From Campylobacter sp. (GTDB taxonomy: Bacteria; Campylobacterota; Campylobacteria; Campylobacterales; Campylobacteraceae), in the NCBI GenBank assembly GCA_024680445.1, contig JAILCJ010000149.1, positions 1 to 17,368 of the forward strand: DNA of 17,368 nt, read 5' to 3'. Positions 1 to 9,127 of this stretch are shown in pieces. The notes under the pieces were generated by a model that saw nothing but the letters and a program-made list of their open reading frames with translations, did not search any database and had not been told where the DNA came from. Position 1 is the first letter of the stretch. Each line of letters begins with the position of its first letter. The position numbers and the translations under genes were made by a program.

Positions 1-30
1 CACTAAAAATTTTTAAAAACATAACAAACT

Positions 31-2196
31 TTAAGCTTTTTTACCTTTTTTTAGTTTTCTTATCAAAAATCTTGCAGGGTGGAGTTCGTAAAATAAGGAT
101 TTTTCTATACAAAGTGGTCTGTTAGTAAGCAAATCACCAATAAGTTGTGCGCCAAGTATGGCTGTGCCTAGTCCACGTGAGCCATGTGCGATATTTAAAA
201 ATACATTTGGCTCGTATCTGGGTGGATTTTGCTGTGCTTTATGCTTCGTCCAGAAAAGTTTTGCATAGGCTTTTTTATAATAATTCTCATCATGAAGTGC
301 ACCGATTATCGGGAAGCGATCGGAGCTATAACTTCGGTATGAAACTCGTGAGGAAAGAAGTTTTATACCACTTTTTTCAAAAATATCATCCCTAGGCTCA
401 TGGCTAAAATCTAGCGAATCTTGCCCTAAAAGTTGCAAAAAATCCTTCACCTTTTGTATATTTTCTATGTCGTCTTTTATACGCACTTCATCGAATTTTT
501 CATTTCTAGCATAACTTGCTCCTATGGTGTAGCTATCATCAACAAAGGGCGTTATATAGCCCATGGCACTATGGGGAGTGTTTAAATCAAATGCCATATC
601 GCTAGTTTGGCTTTTCATAGATGAGCTTTTTAAATTTGATCTTTGCGCTAAGTTTTCGCAATGCAAATTTGATAAATTGCTAGAATTCTTGTTTATCAAA
701 TTTGATGAATTGCTAGAATTTTTGCTTATCAAATTTGATGAATTGTTAGAATTTTCGCTTATCAAATTTGATGAATTGCTAGAATTTTCGTTTATCAAAT
801 TTGATAAATTGCTAGAATTTTCGTTTATCAAATTTGATAAGTCTTGCCCAAAATTCACCCTGCTTACTTGCCCACGCACAAAGCTAAGCGGTAAATTTGA
901 AAAAATCTCCTTACTTTGACTACCCGTAGCAAAGATCAAAATATCGCAAAAAAGCGGTCTTAGACCATCAAATTTGACGCTTATCTTGCCATTTTTTAAA
1001 TGTTTATGGCTTTGATAGCAATGGCTAAATTTGATCTCGAAATTTTTAGCAAATTTTTTACAAATTTTAGCCGGTCTTGCGTAAGCACCGCCCTTTACAA
1101 AAAGCCTTGCAAACGGCTTTGCCTTTGGTTCAAACCCAAATATCTCATCACTAAAACCTTGATGAGCGAAATAACGAGCAAATAAAGTTTCATCAAAAGC
1201 GTATTCATAGGCACCGCTATAAGTTATAAGCCCCTTGTTAAGGGCATTTTCATAAAAATTTCTTGCCTTCAAAAAAGCGTTTATATGCATGCGTCCGAGC
1301 TGTACTTCTGGTTTGGTGACTAGCGGTATAAGGATACCGCAATGATTCGACGAGGCATTTTTGCCAAGAGTAGCGTCTTTTTCGGCTATCGTAACATTAA
1401 AACCAAGTTTTTTTAGCTCCATACCTGTGGCAAGTCCGGCAATGCCTGCTCCGATAATAAGCACATTTTTAGCCTTATTATTGGCATTTGGCCTTGCGAA
1501 ATAAGCCAAAGTATCAAATTTGACTTCATTTTGCAAACGAGCCTCGCTCATCTGACGCTTTTTTCCATATCCTTGCTTTAACTCAACGCAAAAACCAGCC
1601 TTGCTAAGATTTTCTCTCACCATTTTCGCACACGAATAAGTTCGTAAAATTCCGCCTTTTTTCGTAAGACTTGCTACGCTTTTAAGCAAATCCTCGCTCC
1701 ACATTTGAGGATTTTTTGCCGGCGCAAAGCCATCAAGCAACCATAAATCCGCTTTAAAATCAAGCTCTTTTATCATTTGACTTGCTTCGCCAAAACAAAG
1801 ATCAAGCGTGATATTTTCGGCAAAATTTATGCGATGTATGCCCGAAACTCTGGGCGGTAAGTTAGAGATTAGTTTTTTGCTTTCTCTTTTATAAATGCCG
1901 AGTTTTTCGTAAATTTCTTGAAATTCCGCCTTGCTAAGCATAAAATTTTCTATGCTTACAAAGTGTAGTTTTTTAGGGCTGTTGTGAAATTTTTTTGCTA
2001 TCGTTAAAAAGTTTAGCCCTACTCCAAAACCAAGTTCGCCAACGATGAATTCATCTTTTTTATCCCAAATTTCATCTATGGCACTAGCAAAAACGTATTG
2101 GCTTTCTTTTTGAGGGGCTTCTGTGTTAAAGTAAATATCGTCAAATTCTTGGCTAAAAGCAGTTTTGCCTTTAAATGCAAGTTTGGCGTCATTCAC
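31..2196 (-). CDS. mnmC: MnmC, bifunctional tRNA mnm5(s2)U34 methyltransferase/FAD oxidoreductase, with a low-complexity repeat insertion
   Basis: MnmC carries out the last two steps of mnm5(s2)U34 formation in the tRNA wobble position. The C-terminal FAD domain removes the carboxymethyl group of cmnm5U and the N-terminal domain methylates the resulting nm5U with SAM. The N-terminal methyltransferase shows FGVGLNFL (about residues 57-64) and the family signature DGFAPAKNPQMW (155-166). The FAD domain begins with VLIIGAGIAGLATG (245-258). At 721 residues it is roughly 100 longer than I expect for Campylobacter MnmC. The excess is an Asn/Ser-rich block at about residues 451-540, just after RGQVSRV and before GYITPF, encoded by a 33-bp tandem repeat. 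The start is GTG at 2196, with AGGA about 7 bases upstream; it overlaps the amidase stop by 4 bases (GTGA), suggesting translational coupling. It is the last gene of its operon within the window. Family assignment is secure; whether the insertion disturbs the oxidoreductase is unknown. Confidence 0.95.
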   Translation of the reverse strand: MNDAKLAFKGKTAFSQEFDDIYFNTEAPQKESQYVFASAIDEIWDKKDEFIVGELGFGVGLNFLTIAKKFHNSPKKLHFVSIENFMLSKAEFQEIYEKLGIYKRESKKLISNLPPRVSGIHRINFAENITLDLCFGEASQMIKELDFKADLWLLDGFAPAKNPQMWSEDLLKSVASLTKKGGILRTYSCAKMVRENLSKAGFCVELKQGYGKKRQMSEARLQNEVKFDTLAYFARPNANNKAKNVLIIGAGIAGLATGMELKKLGFNVTIAEKDATLGKNASSNHCGILIPLVTKPEVQLGRMHINAFLKARNFYENALNKGLITYSGAYEYAFDETLFARYFAHQGFSDEIFGFEPKAKPFARLFVKGGAYARPAKICKKFAKNFEIKFSHCYQSHKHLKNGKISVKFDGLRPLFCDILIFATGSQSKEIFSNLPLSFVRGQVSRVNFGQDLSNLINENSSNLSNLINENSSNSSNLISENSNNSSNLISKNSSNSSNLINKNSSNLSNLHCENLAQRSNLKSSSMKSQTSDMAFDLNTPHSAMGYITPFVDDSYTIGASYARNEKFDEVRIKDDIENIQKVKDFLQLLGQDSLDFSHEPRDDIFEKSGIKLLSSRVSYRSYSSDRFPIIGALHDENYYKKAYAKLFWTKHKAQQNPPRYEPNVFLNIAHGSRGLGTAILGAQLIGDLLTNRPLCIEKSLFYELHPARFLIRKLKKGKKA
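632..862. repeat. 33-bp in-frame tandem repeat inside mnmC
   Basis: The core AAATTTGAT recurs at 632, 665, 698, 731, 764, 797 and 830, exactly 33 bases apart. Five units (665-829) are nearly identical, the 632 unit is degenerate and the 830 unit decays after about 12 bases. From 698 on, each core is the palindrome ATCAAATTTGAT. On the coding (minus) strand a unit encodes an 11-residue SNLIxxNSSNx repeat. Because 33 is a multiple of three, gain or loss of units keeps mnmC in frame, so it is a candidate variable-number repeat. Confidence 0.93.
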
Positions 2197-3644
2197 GGAT
2201 TGTTCCTGAAATAATCATCAAGTCCGTTTGCTATGCCCTTGGCTATGCTGTCTTGATATGTATTTTCATAAAGTCTTGGACCCTCGCTTGGATGAGTTAT
2301 GTAGCCCACTTCGACCAAAACCGCTGGCATAAGTGCGCCCACAAGTACCCAAAACGGCGCTTCTCTAACGCCTCCATCGCTAACGCCACTATATCGTTTG
2401 CGTAAGGCAAGCAAACTTTCTCTTTGTATATCGATAGCAAGTTTGTTTGAGGCGATGATTTTTTCACGATTTAAAAAATTTAAAAATGTTTGCTTAGAAA
2501 AATAATTCATCTCATCAATGTCTGATTTGTTCTCTAAGGCGGCGGCATTTTTGCTACGTTCGCTTCTTGCTGGCGATAAGAAAAAGGTCTCGATTCCGTG
2601 CATACTTCTAGCTTTTGACTTGTTTGGAGCGGCATTTGCATGGATAGAGATAAAGATATCTGCCATTTTATCGTTTGCAAATTTGGTGCGAGTTCGCAAA
2701 TTTATAAATTTATCTTTGTTTCTAGTAAAATACACCCTGTGACCACGTTTTTTAAGCTCTTTGCTAAGCTTGGTGGCTATATCCATAACAACTATTTTTT
2801 CTTTCAATCTGCCATTTACCGCACCCGGATCGTTGCCACCGTGTCCGGGATCTATGACTATGGTTTTTGCACTGCTTGCTCTTGGAGCTGGGGCAAAATT
2901 TTGTGTATCTGTTTGAACGGCTTCTTCGTTAAAGTCTTTGTATTTTTGCTGAGTATTTTGCTTTTTAAGCCCTTTTACTAGCACTTCTTTGTTTAAAAAT
3001 TTGCTAGTACTTATGACAAGGTAAGAATCTAGAATTTTGATATTTAAATTTTGCTGATTTGGGCTTATAAAGGTTATACGAGTGGTTTGTTTATCGAGCG
3101 GATATACACGCACTTCGTTTGCTAAAAAATTTTTATAAGTAATAGACTTGCCGTTAAGCGTGGCTTTTATGTCTATCATGTTGCGATAAATTTTGTTTTT
3201 ATATAAAGAGTGAATTTTGAAGTCTTTTTGACTTATGCTTTTGTTAAATTTGAGATTTAAGGCGTTGTTGCCTTTGGACGCACTTAACAAGTAAGTGTCC
3301 GAAGTTTGGGCTTTTTGATAGTTTGCAATTTTGCTGTTTTTATTGTTTGCAATATTACTCTTGCTTGTTTTTGAATTTAATTTTCGTAAATCTGCCTCAT
3401 ACTGACTAGAATTTAAGCCTAAGGCCTTTGAACTTTTGACTAACCTTTGTAAGCTTTGTTTTTTTAGATCGGTATTATTTTTTATAAGAGTGCTTACATA
3501 AAGTTTTTTGACTTCATTATGTAAACTTAGTTTGCCTGTTCTTGTAGCAGAGTTAAAATTTTTATCAAATTTGTCTAAGACTGGATTTGCAAAAAGGCAA
3601 AGGCTAAGGGCAAAAAATGCCAGAATATTACGCATTTTCGCCAT
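2193..3644 (-). CDS. amiA: N-acetylmuramoyl-L-alanine amidase, AmiA/AmiC type (Amidase_3)
   Basis: This is a periplasmic zinc amidase that cleaves the bond between N-acetylmuramic acid and L-alanine, splitting septal peptidoglycan. An N-terminal signal peptide (hydrophobic ILAFFALSLCLF, likely cut after FA at about residue 19) exports it. A divergent region at about 110-230 is a probable AMIN-like targeting domain. The Amidase_3 domain runs from about 260 to the end with zinc/catalytic residues H268 (DPGHGG), E282, H335 (SIHANA) and E445 (VEVGYITHP). The stretch at about 355-400, between the H and final E motifs, is where autoinhibitory helices sit in EnvC/NlpD-activated amidases. It fits the FtsE/FtsX/EnvC-like genes about 6.7 kb upstream in the same direction. 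The start is ATG at 3644, overlapping the preceding gene by 17 bases; ATG at 3635 is an alternative that keeps the signal peptide, and neither has a clear ribosome binding site. Confidence 0.92.
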   Translation of the reverse strand: MAKMRNILAFFALSLCLFANPVLDKFDKNFNSATRTGKLSLHNEVKKLYVSTLIKNNTDLKKQSLQRLVKSSKALGLNSSQYEADLRKLNSKTSKSNIANNKNSKIANYQKAQTSDTYLLSASKGNNALNLKFNKSISQKDFKIHSLYKNKIYRNMIDIKATLNGKSITYKNFLANEVRVYPLDKQTTRITFISPNQQNLNIKILDSYLVISTSKFLNKEVLVKGLKKQNTQQKYKDFNEEAVQTDTQNFAPAPRASSAKTIVIDPGHGGNDPGAVNGRLKEKIVVMDIATKLSKELKKRGHRVYFTRNKDKFINLRTRTKFANDKMADIFISIHANAAPNKSKARSMHGIETFFLSPARSERSKNAAALENKSDIDEMNYFSKQTFLNFLNREKIIASNKLAIDIQRESLLALRKRYSGVSDGGVREAPFWVLVGALMPAVLVEVGYITHPSEGPRLYENTYQDSIAKGIANGLDDYFRNNP

Positions 3645-4725
3645 GGACTAACTTCTTCATAAGTTCTTTTACACTGATGATTTCTTTAAGCTTGTAGCCG
3701 TTTGCACCAGTGAAAAAAAGCCCTGTTTCTTTGATACCGCAAAACGCATCATAAAGGCGTTCAGCTATACAATACCCAACTTCTTTGGCTTCTTTACCCC
3801 TTTGACAAGGCGAAACGCAATTACAGATACACTGAATTTTTGGCGCAACTTTTTTTTCTATAAGTTTAAACAAATTTGTATCTATGCCACGTGCAGGGTA
3901 ACCAACGGGACTTTTAATGAGTTTGATATCTTCTTGTTTAGCGTTTATAAGCATGTTTTTAAATTTCTCATCAGCGTCGCATTCTTTGGTGCCTATGAAG
4001 CGAGTACCCATTTGAACGCCGTCTGCACCGAGATCCATGGCTTTTTGTATATCGTTTTTATCCCAAATGCCACCGGCTGCAAAAAGCGGAAAATCGCCCC
4101 ATTGAGCTATCTCGGCTTTGACTTGTGGGATAAGTTTTTCTAGTTGATATTCTGGATCGACACATTGTTCGTAAGTAAAACCTTGATGTCCGCCACTTAA
4201 CGGACCTTCAAGCACAACAGCATCTGGCAATCTATCGTAACGTTGTTTCCACCTTTTGCAAATGATTTTTAAAGCCTTTGCTGACGAAACGATAGGCACA
4301 AGGGCTATATCTTTAAAATTTTGTGTAAATTCTGGTAAATTTGTTGGAAGTCCAGCACCGCTAATAATGATGTTAAAACCCGCTTCACATGCGTCTTTAA
4401 CCACTCTAGCATAATCATTTGCGGCATACATTATATTTACGCCAAGTGGTAAATTTCCGCAAACTTTTCTTGCGTTAGCTATAATGGCTTTTAAAGCTTC
4501 GCCAGAATAGAAATTTTCGCTACCAAAAGGCTTAGAATTTAGGCTTTTTTTAACATGAGCAAGATTTTCATAATGCCCTGTCCCAACAGAGCTTATAACG
4601 CCTAGACCACCTTCGAGACTAACAGCAGAAGCTAGTTTGTCCCAACTGATACCAAGCCCCATACCGCCTTGAATAATGGGGTATTTTAGCTCGTATTTGC
4701 CGATTTTGATCGGTTTCAAGTCCAT
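3628..4725 (-). CDS. FMN-dependent nitronate monooxygenase / 2-nitropropane dioxygenase-like TIM-barrel oxidoreductase
   Basis: A cytoplasmic FMN enzyme of the nitronate monooxygenase/FabK superfamily, 365 residues. Visible motifs are PIIQGGMGLGIS (16-27), LGVISSVGTG (41-50), GVNIMY (95-100), ISGAGLP (121-127), the probable catalytic His in GPLSGGH (H180), AAGGIWD (216-222) and GADGVQMGTRF (233-243), which form the phosphate-binding end of the barrel. The substrate cannot be told from sequence: members oxidise nitronates, and relatives include the enoyl-ACP reductase FabK. A Cys-rich segment at 299-307 (CxCxCxxxC), with further Cys at 319 and 329, lies near the C terminus. The start ATG overlaps the tyrS stop by one base (TAATG), typical of coupled translation, and the 3' end overlaps the amidase start. 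The role in this operon is unknown. Confidence 0.85.
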   Translation of the reverse strand: MDLKPIKIGKYELKYPIIQGGMGLGISWDKLASAVSLEGGLGVISSVGTGHYENLAHVKKSLNSKPFGSENFYSGEALKAIIANARKVCGNLPLGVNIMYAANDYARVVKDACEAGFNIIISGAGLPTNLPEFTQNFKDIALVPIVSSAKALKIICKRWKQRYDRLPDAVVLEGPLSGGHQGFTYEQCVDPEYQLEKLIPQVKAEIAQWGDFPLFAAGGIWDKNDIQKAMDLGADGVQMGTRFIGTKECDADEKFKNMLINAKQEDIKLIKSPVGYPARGIDTNLFKLIEKKVAPKIQCICNCVSPCQRGKEAKEVGYCIAERLYDAFCGIKETGLFFTGANGYKLKEIISVKELMKKLVHGENA

Positions 4726-5930
4726 TATTTTACCTTTAATTTTGCAAATTTTTTCTTGCCAACTTGTAGGATATACTCACCGCTTTCAAGCTTTAACTGC
4801 TCGTCGTTTATCTTTTTTTGATTTACGCTAACTGCGTTTGCTAATATATCGCGTCTTGCTTGAGAATTGCTAGGGCATAGTTTGCATACTGTCAATGCCT
4901 GAGCTATCCAAGCCGGTGCGTCCATGCTAAATTCGTCCATATCGCTTGGCAATTCGCCCTTAGCGTGAATACTTTCAAACTCTGCTTGTGCATTTAATGC
5001 TTTTTGTTTATCGTGATAACGTTCGGTTATTTCAAGTGCTAATGCCTCTTTTGCTTTTTTTGGATGAAATTCGCCATTTTTTACCGCTGTTTTTAAAGCC
5101 GAAATTTCATCAAGTCCCTTTGTGCTTAGCAAATCATACCAACGCCACATCAACTCATCAGAAATGCTTAAAATTTTGGCATACATTTCATTTGGCTCAT
5201 CTGTTACGCCGATATAATTTCCAAGACTTTTACTCATTTTATTTACGCCGTCAAGCCCTTCAAGAAGTGGCATCATGATAACGGCTTGTTCTTTGCCTAT
5301 GTTATAAACTCTTTGAAGGGTTCTACCCATTAAGAGATTGAATTTCTGATCTGTTCCGCCCATTTCTATATCACACTTCATCGCAACACTATCGTGTCCT
5401 TGCAAAAGTGGATACATAAATTCGCTTATGCTTATAGGCGTGCCAGCTTTTAGTCTTTTTTCAAAATCATCACGTTCTAGCATTCTAGCTACCGGAAAAG
5501 TGCTTGTAAGCTCGATAATACCGGCGGCTCCAAGCTCGTTTGTCCAAGTAGAGTTAAACATAACTTCGGTATATTTTGGATCTAAAATTTTAAAAACTTG
5601 CTCTTCATAAGTTTTTGCATTTTTTAACACAACTTCTTTATCTAGTTTTTTTCTTGTGACTGATTTACCGCTTGGATCACCGATTTGACCGGTGAAATCG
5701 CCTATAAGAAATTGTATAAAAGCACCATGTTTTTGCATAAGTGCCATTTTGGTTAGCACGACAGAATGACCTAGGTGCAAATCCGGTGCGGTCGGATCCA
5801 TGCCTATTTTAACAAGATATCTTTCACCTTTTTCATAGAAATTTTTTACCAAAGTCTCAACTCTTTGCTCGTCTATGATTTCTGCGACACCTCGTTTGAT
5901 TTCTGCCATAATTTTTGAATAATCAATCAA
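4725..5930 (-). CDS. tyrS: Tyrosyl-tRNA synthetase
   Basis: This class I aminoacyl-tRNA synthetase charges tRNA-Tyr in the cytoplasm. The HIGH-type motif is HLGH at 52-55 within DPTAPDLHLGHS, and the KMSKS loop is at 231-235 (GVNKMSKSLGN). MGGTDQKFN (190-198) forms part of the active site. A C-terminal S4-like RNA-binding domain covers about 340-401. At 401 residues it has normal length. The chosen start is TTG at 5930, because AAAGGAG lies about 6 bases upstream; the first in-frame ATG (5909) would lack such a site. A 17-base gap separates it from spoT, so it belongs to the pyrH-to-mnmC run. No T-box or other leader is visible. Confidence 0.97.
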   Translation of the reverse strand: MIDYSKIMAEIKRGVAEIIDEQRVETLVKNFYEKGERYLVKIGMDPTAPDLHLGHSVVLTKMALMQKHGAFIQFLIGDFTGQIGDPSGKSVTRKKLDKEVVLKNAKTYEEQVFKILDPKYTEVMFNSTWTNELGAAGIIELTSTFPVARMLERDDFEKRLKAGTPISISEFMYPLLQGHDSVAMKCDIEMGGTDQKFNLLMGRTLQRVYNIGKEQAVIMMPLLEGLDGVNKMSKSLGNYIGVTDEPNEMYAKILSISDELMWRWYDLLSTKGLDEISALKTAVKNGEFHPKKAKEALALEITERYHDKQKALNAQAEFESIHAKGELPSDMDEFSMDAPAWIAQALTVCKLCPSNSQARRDILANAVSVNQKKINDEQLKLESGEYILQVGKKKFAKLKVK

Positions 5931-5947
5931 ATTTTTCTCCTTTAAAT

Positions 5948-8143
5948 TTAATGATCATATGCATCATTTAGCGAAACAAATTCTATGATCTTAAATCGCT
6001 TTTTTAATTTATCTTTTATCTCTTCAACGCTTGTGTTTTCGTTCATCTCAACACTAAGTGTAAATACATCACCCGAAGCGTCATAACTTTCATCTAGGCG
6101 TATTGTAGCTAAATTTAATCCAAGTTTGGCTACAAAAGACAAAAATTCTGCCAAAGAACCCTTGCGATTTTCCAAATTTAGTATAATTTTGTAACGTTTT
6201 GGTGCATTTCTTGTCCATTTGACAAAAATAAGCTCCTTTTTTTGCTCCATAAATTTTGCCGCTCTATCACAAAATTTATGATGAACGATAACGGTTTTGC
6301 CACTACGAAAACCAAGGATATTATCGCCTCTTTTTGGATTGCAACAAAAATCAAATTCGACATTATCAACCCTGTGATTTGAGTAAATCACGATATTATC
6401 AAATTTTTGTTTTCTGGCTTGATATTTATCGCTAATGCTTATCAAAAATGGGTGTTCTTTTTTCATATATTTTTTAAGCTGATTTACCACTTCTTGCAAA
6501 AATATAGAATCTGTGGCTAAACGAAAAACTTTTTTTCCTAAATTTTCACTTTCTATCCAGCTAAGAATTTTGGCTTCACTAACCCCAAAGAAGGATCTTA
6601 AAATTTCTATGCCTATGTTATGATTTATATCTCGCATTTTTTGTTTACAATACGATCTCATAGTCGCTCTTGCCTTGCCGGTTTTTACGCTATTTATCCA
6701 CGAGCAACGATATTTTGGCACATTGTCCGTAACTATGCGAACTATATCACCATTTTTAAGTTCGGTAAGAAGTGGCATACGAACACGATTTATATAAGCA
6801 TCTTTGGCGTATAAGCCTATCTCTGTATGAACCTCATAAGCATAATCAAGTGCTGTAGCTCCCCTTGGCAAAGTAAAAATTCCGCCCTTTGGCGAATATA
6901 CGGCTATATCTTCGATATAAAGGCTGTCTTTGGCGTATTCGTAAAGTTCTTCTGGATTGTTTTCGGCTTCGTTTTGCATGCCGATATCGCTTAGCCAGTC
7001 TAGTTTTGGATTTAAAAGATTGCCGCCGGTTTTGTATTTCCAGTGGGCAGCAACGCCGTATTCAGCAGTTTTATGCATATCACGAGTGCGAATTTGTACT
7101 TCAAAAATGCTTTTTTCATAAAAAATAGTCGTGTGTAGGGTCTGATAGCCGTTTTGTTTTGGCAAGGCGATATAGTCTTTAAACCTTGAAGTCAAAGGGT
7201 TAAATTTTAGGTGCAAACAACCCAAAATTTTATAACAATCAAGAGTTTCTTTTGTAACTATACGAATAGCAAGCAAATCAAGCACTTCTTCTATGCTTAG
7301 ACCTTTTCTTTGCATTTTAAGATAAGTCGAATAATAGTGCTTCATACGCTTTTGTATCTCAAAATCACCCTCTCCAAAGCCATTTTGAAGTAAAATTTGA
7401 CTTACTTGATCGCAAAAAGCGTTAAGTTTAAGGGTTAGTTGCTGTTTATGCTCGTCAAGGTAGCCATCTATCGTAGCATATTCATCTGGCAAAACATACT
7501 TAAAACTCAAATCTTCAAGCAAATTTTTGATAGACGAAATGCCAAGCCTATGAGCGATAGGCGCATAAACTACAAGAGTTTCTTCGGAGATTCGTTTTTG
7601 TTTTTCTGGTATCAAAGCATCAAGAGTAAGCATATTATGCAATCTATCGCAAAGTTTAACCACCAAAACTCTAACATCGTGAATAGAAATTATAAGCATT
7701 TTACGAAAACTAAGAGCCGAACTGGCAAGTCTTTCGTTGCTAGATGAGCTAGCAAGCTTATCTTCTCGGATATTTATGATCTTTGTTAAACCCTCGACTA
7801 ATTTGGCAACCTCATCACCAAATTCGCTTTTAATGTCATCTGCCGTAGCCGTTGTATCTTCGACTACATCGTGAAGCAAGGCGGCTATAAGCATATTTTC
7901 ATCGCCACCAAGATAAGCAACTATACAAGAAACCAAAATGGGGTGAATCGCATAAGGTTCGCCACTTTTTCGGTATTGATCGGCATGCGACATCACGCAG
8001 TATTCGATCGCTTTGCAAAGAAAATCGCTTTTATCATGCAAAGAAAAAAGCAAATTTTTTGCCTCTGCTACGCTTTTACACGATCTGATCTCTTCAACAA
8101 GTTCTTCTATAAAAATACTATTTTTCGTCAACAAAGCAGTCAA
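5948..8143 (-). CDS. spoT: Bifunctional (p)ppGpp synthetase/hydrolase (Rel/SpoT)
   Basis: Makes and degrades the stringent-response alarmone (p)ppGpp; Campylobacter has a single long RSH protein doing both. Domains in order: HD hydrolase (about 45-170; H53, H67, the HD pair at 91-92 and VVEDT); synthetase (about 260-370) with RFKDYIALPKQNGYQTLHT, where RFKD (320-323) is the RXKD signature of bifunctional Rel enzymes; TGS (about 412-473); and a C-terminal ACT domain (about 655-731, starting near YKIILNLENRKGS). Both active sites look intact. The listed start is TTG at 8143, inside the last 26 bases of rpoZ. No strong ribosome binding site is seen (AAGG about 11 bases upstream), and TTG codons at 8134 and 8131 are alternatives. 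Overlap with rpoZ matches the common rpoZ-spoT pairing. The start is less certain than the identity. Confidence 0.96.
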   Translation of the reverse strand: MTALLTKNSIFIEELVEEIRSCKSVAEAKNLLFSLHDKSDFLCKAIEYCVMSHADQYRKSGEPYAIHPILVSCIVAYLGGDENMLIAALLHDVVEDTTATADDIKSEFGDEVAKLVEGLTKIINIREDKLASSSSNERLASSALSFRKMLIISIHDVRVLVVKLCDRLHNMLTLDALIPEKQKRISEETLVVYAPIAHRLGISSIKNLLEDLSFKYVLPDEYATIDGYLDEHKQQLTLKLNAFCDQVSQILLQNGFGEGDFEIQKRMKHYYSTYLKMQRKGLSIEEVLDLLAIRIVTKETLDCYKILGCLHLKFNPLTSRFKDYIALPKQNGYQTLHTTIFYEKSIFEVQIRTRDMHKTAEYGVAAHWKYKTGGNLLNPKLDWLSDIGMQNEAENNPEELYEYAKDSLYIEDIAVYSPKGGIFTLPRGATALDYAYEVHTEIGLYAKDAYINRVRMPLLTELKNGDIVRIVTDNVPKYRCSWINSVKTGKARATMRSYCKQKMRDINHNIGIEILRSFFGVSEAKILSWIESENLGKKVFRLATDSIFLQEVVNQLKKYMKKEHPFLISISDKYQARKQKFDNIVIYSNHRVDNVEFDFCCNPKRGDNILGFRSGKTVIVHHKFCDRAAKFMEQKKELIFVKWTRNAPKRYKIILNLENRKGSLAEFLSFVAKLGLNLATIRLDESYDASGDVFTLSVEMNENTSVEEIKDKLKKRFKIIEFVSLNDAYDH

Positions 8144-8333
8144 GTCCTATCTTGCCTTGTGCTACTTCCATAAGTGCAATATCAGTAAATTTCATTTTAT
8201 CATTGACACCTTGTGCCAAAATTTCTGCACCATTTGCCAATGCTTCGGCTCGTTTTGCGACTATGAGCGAAAGTTTATAACGATCGTCATTTACGCTTTT
8301 TAAAGCTTGGGCTATGATTTGTTCTGTTCTCAT
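8118..8333 (-). CDS. rpoZ: RNA polymerase omega subunit
   Basis: A small subunit that helps fold and hold the beta' subunit of RNA polymerase; in many bacteria it contributes to one ppGpp-binding site, which fits its position next to spoT. It has 71 residues, the usual size in Campylobacterota. The conserved core is DDRYKLSLIVAKRAEALANGAE (about 16-37), matching the NRYxLVxxAxKRAxQL pattern. It starts at ATG 8333 with AAAAGGA about 7 bases upstream, 16 bases after the pyrH stop. Its 3' end overlaps the spoT start by 26 bases. Confidence 0.93.
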   Translation of the reverse strand: MRTEQIIAQALKSVNDDRYKLSLIVAKRAEALANGAEILAQGVNDKMKFTDIALMEVAQGKIGLDCFVDEK

Positions 8334-8349
8334 TTTTTTCCTTTTATGG

Positions 8350-9096
<747 letters not shown>

Positions 9097-9127
9097 TCTA
9101 AAAAGGCTTTAAATGTAGCTAATAGTC

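Noticed and set aside
1..30. Terminator or further gene downstream of mnmC
   Set aside because: The 30 bases are AT-rich with a TTTAAA-type weak palindrome but no stable hairpin, and they are too short to judge at the window edge.
632..862. Regularly spaced repeats that could suggest a CRISPR array
   Set aside because: The units are contiguous, about 33 bp, with no unique spacers, and they are translated in frame within mnmC. No cas genes are present.
563..919. Open frame antisense to mnmC with repeated IKFDELLEFSL 11-mers resembling an amphipathic hendecad helix
   Set aside because: It exists only because the 33-bp repeat has no stops in this frame. There is no ribosome binding site before its ATG and it lies entirely inside a well-supported mnmC, so I treat it as a shadow.
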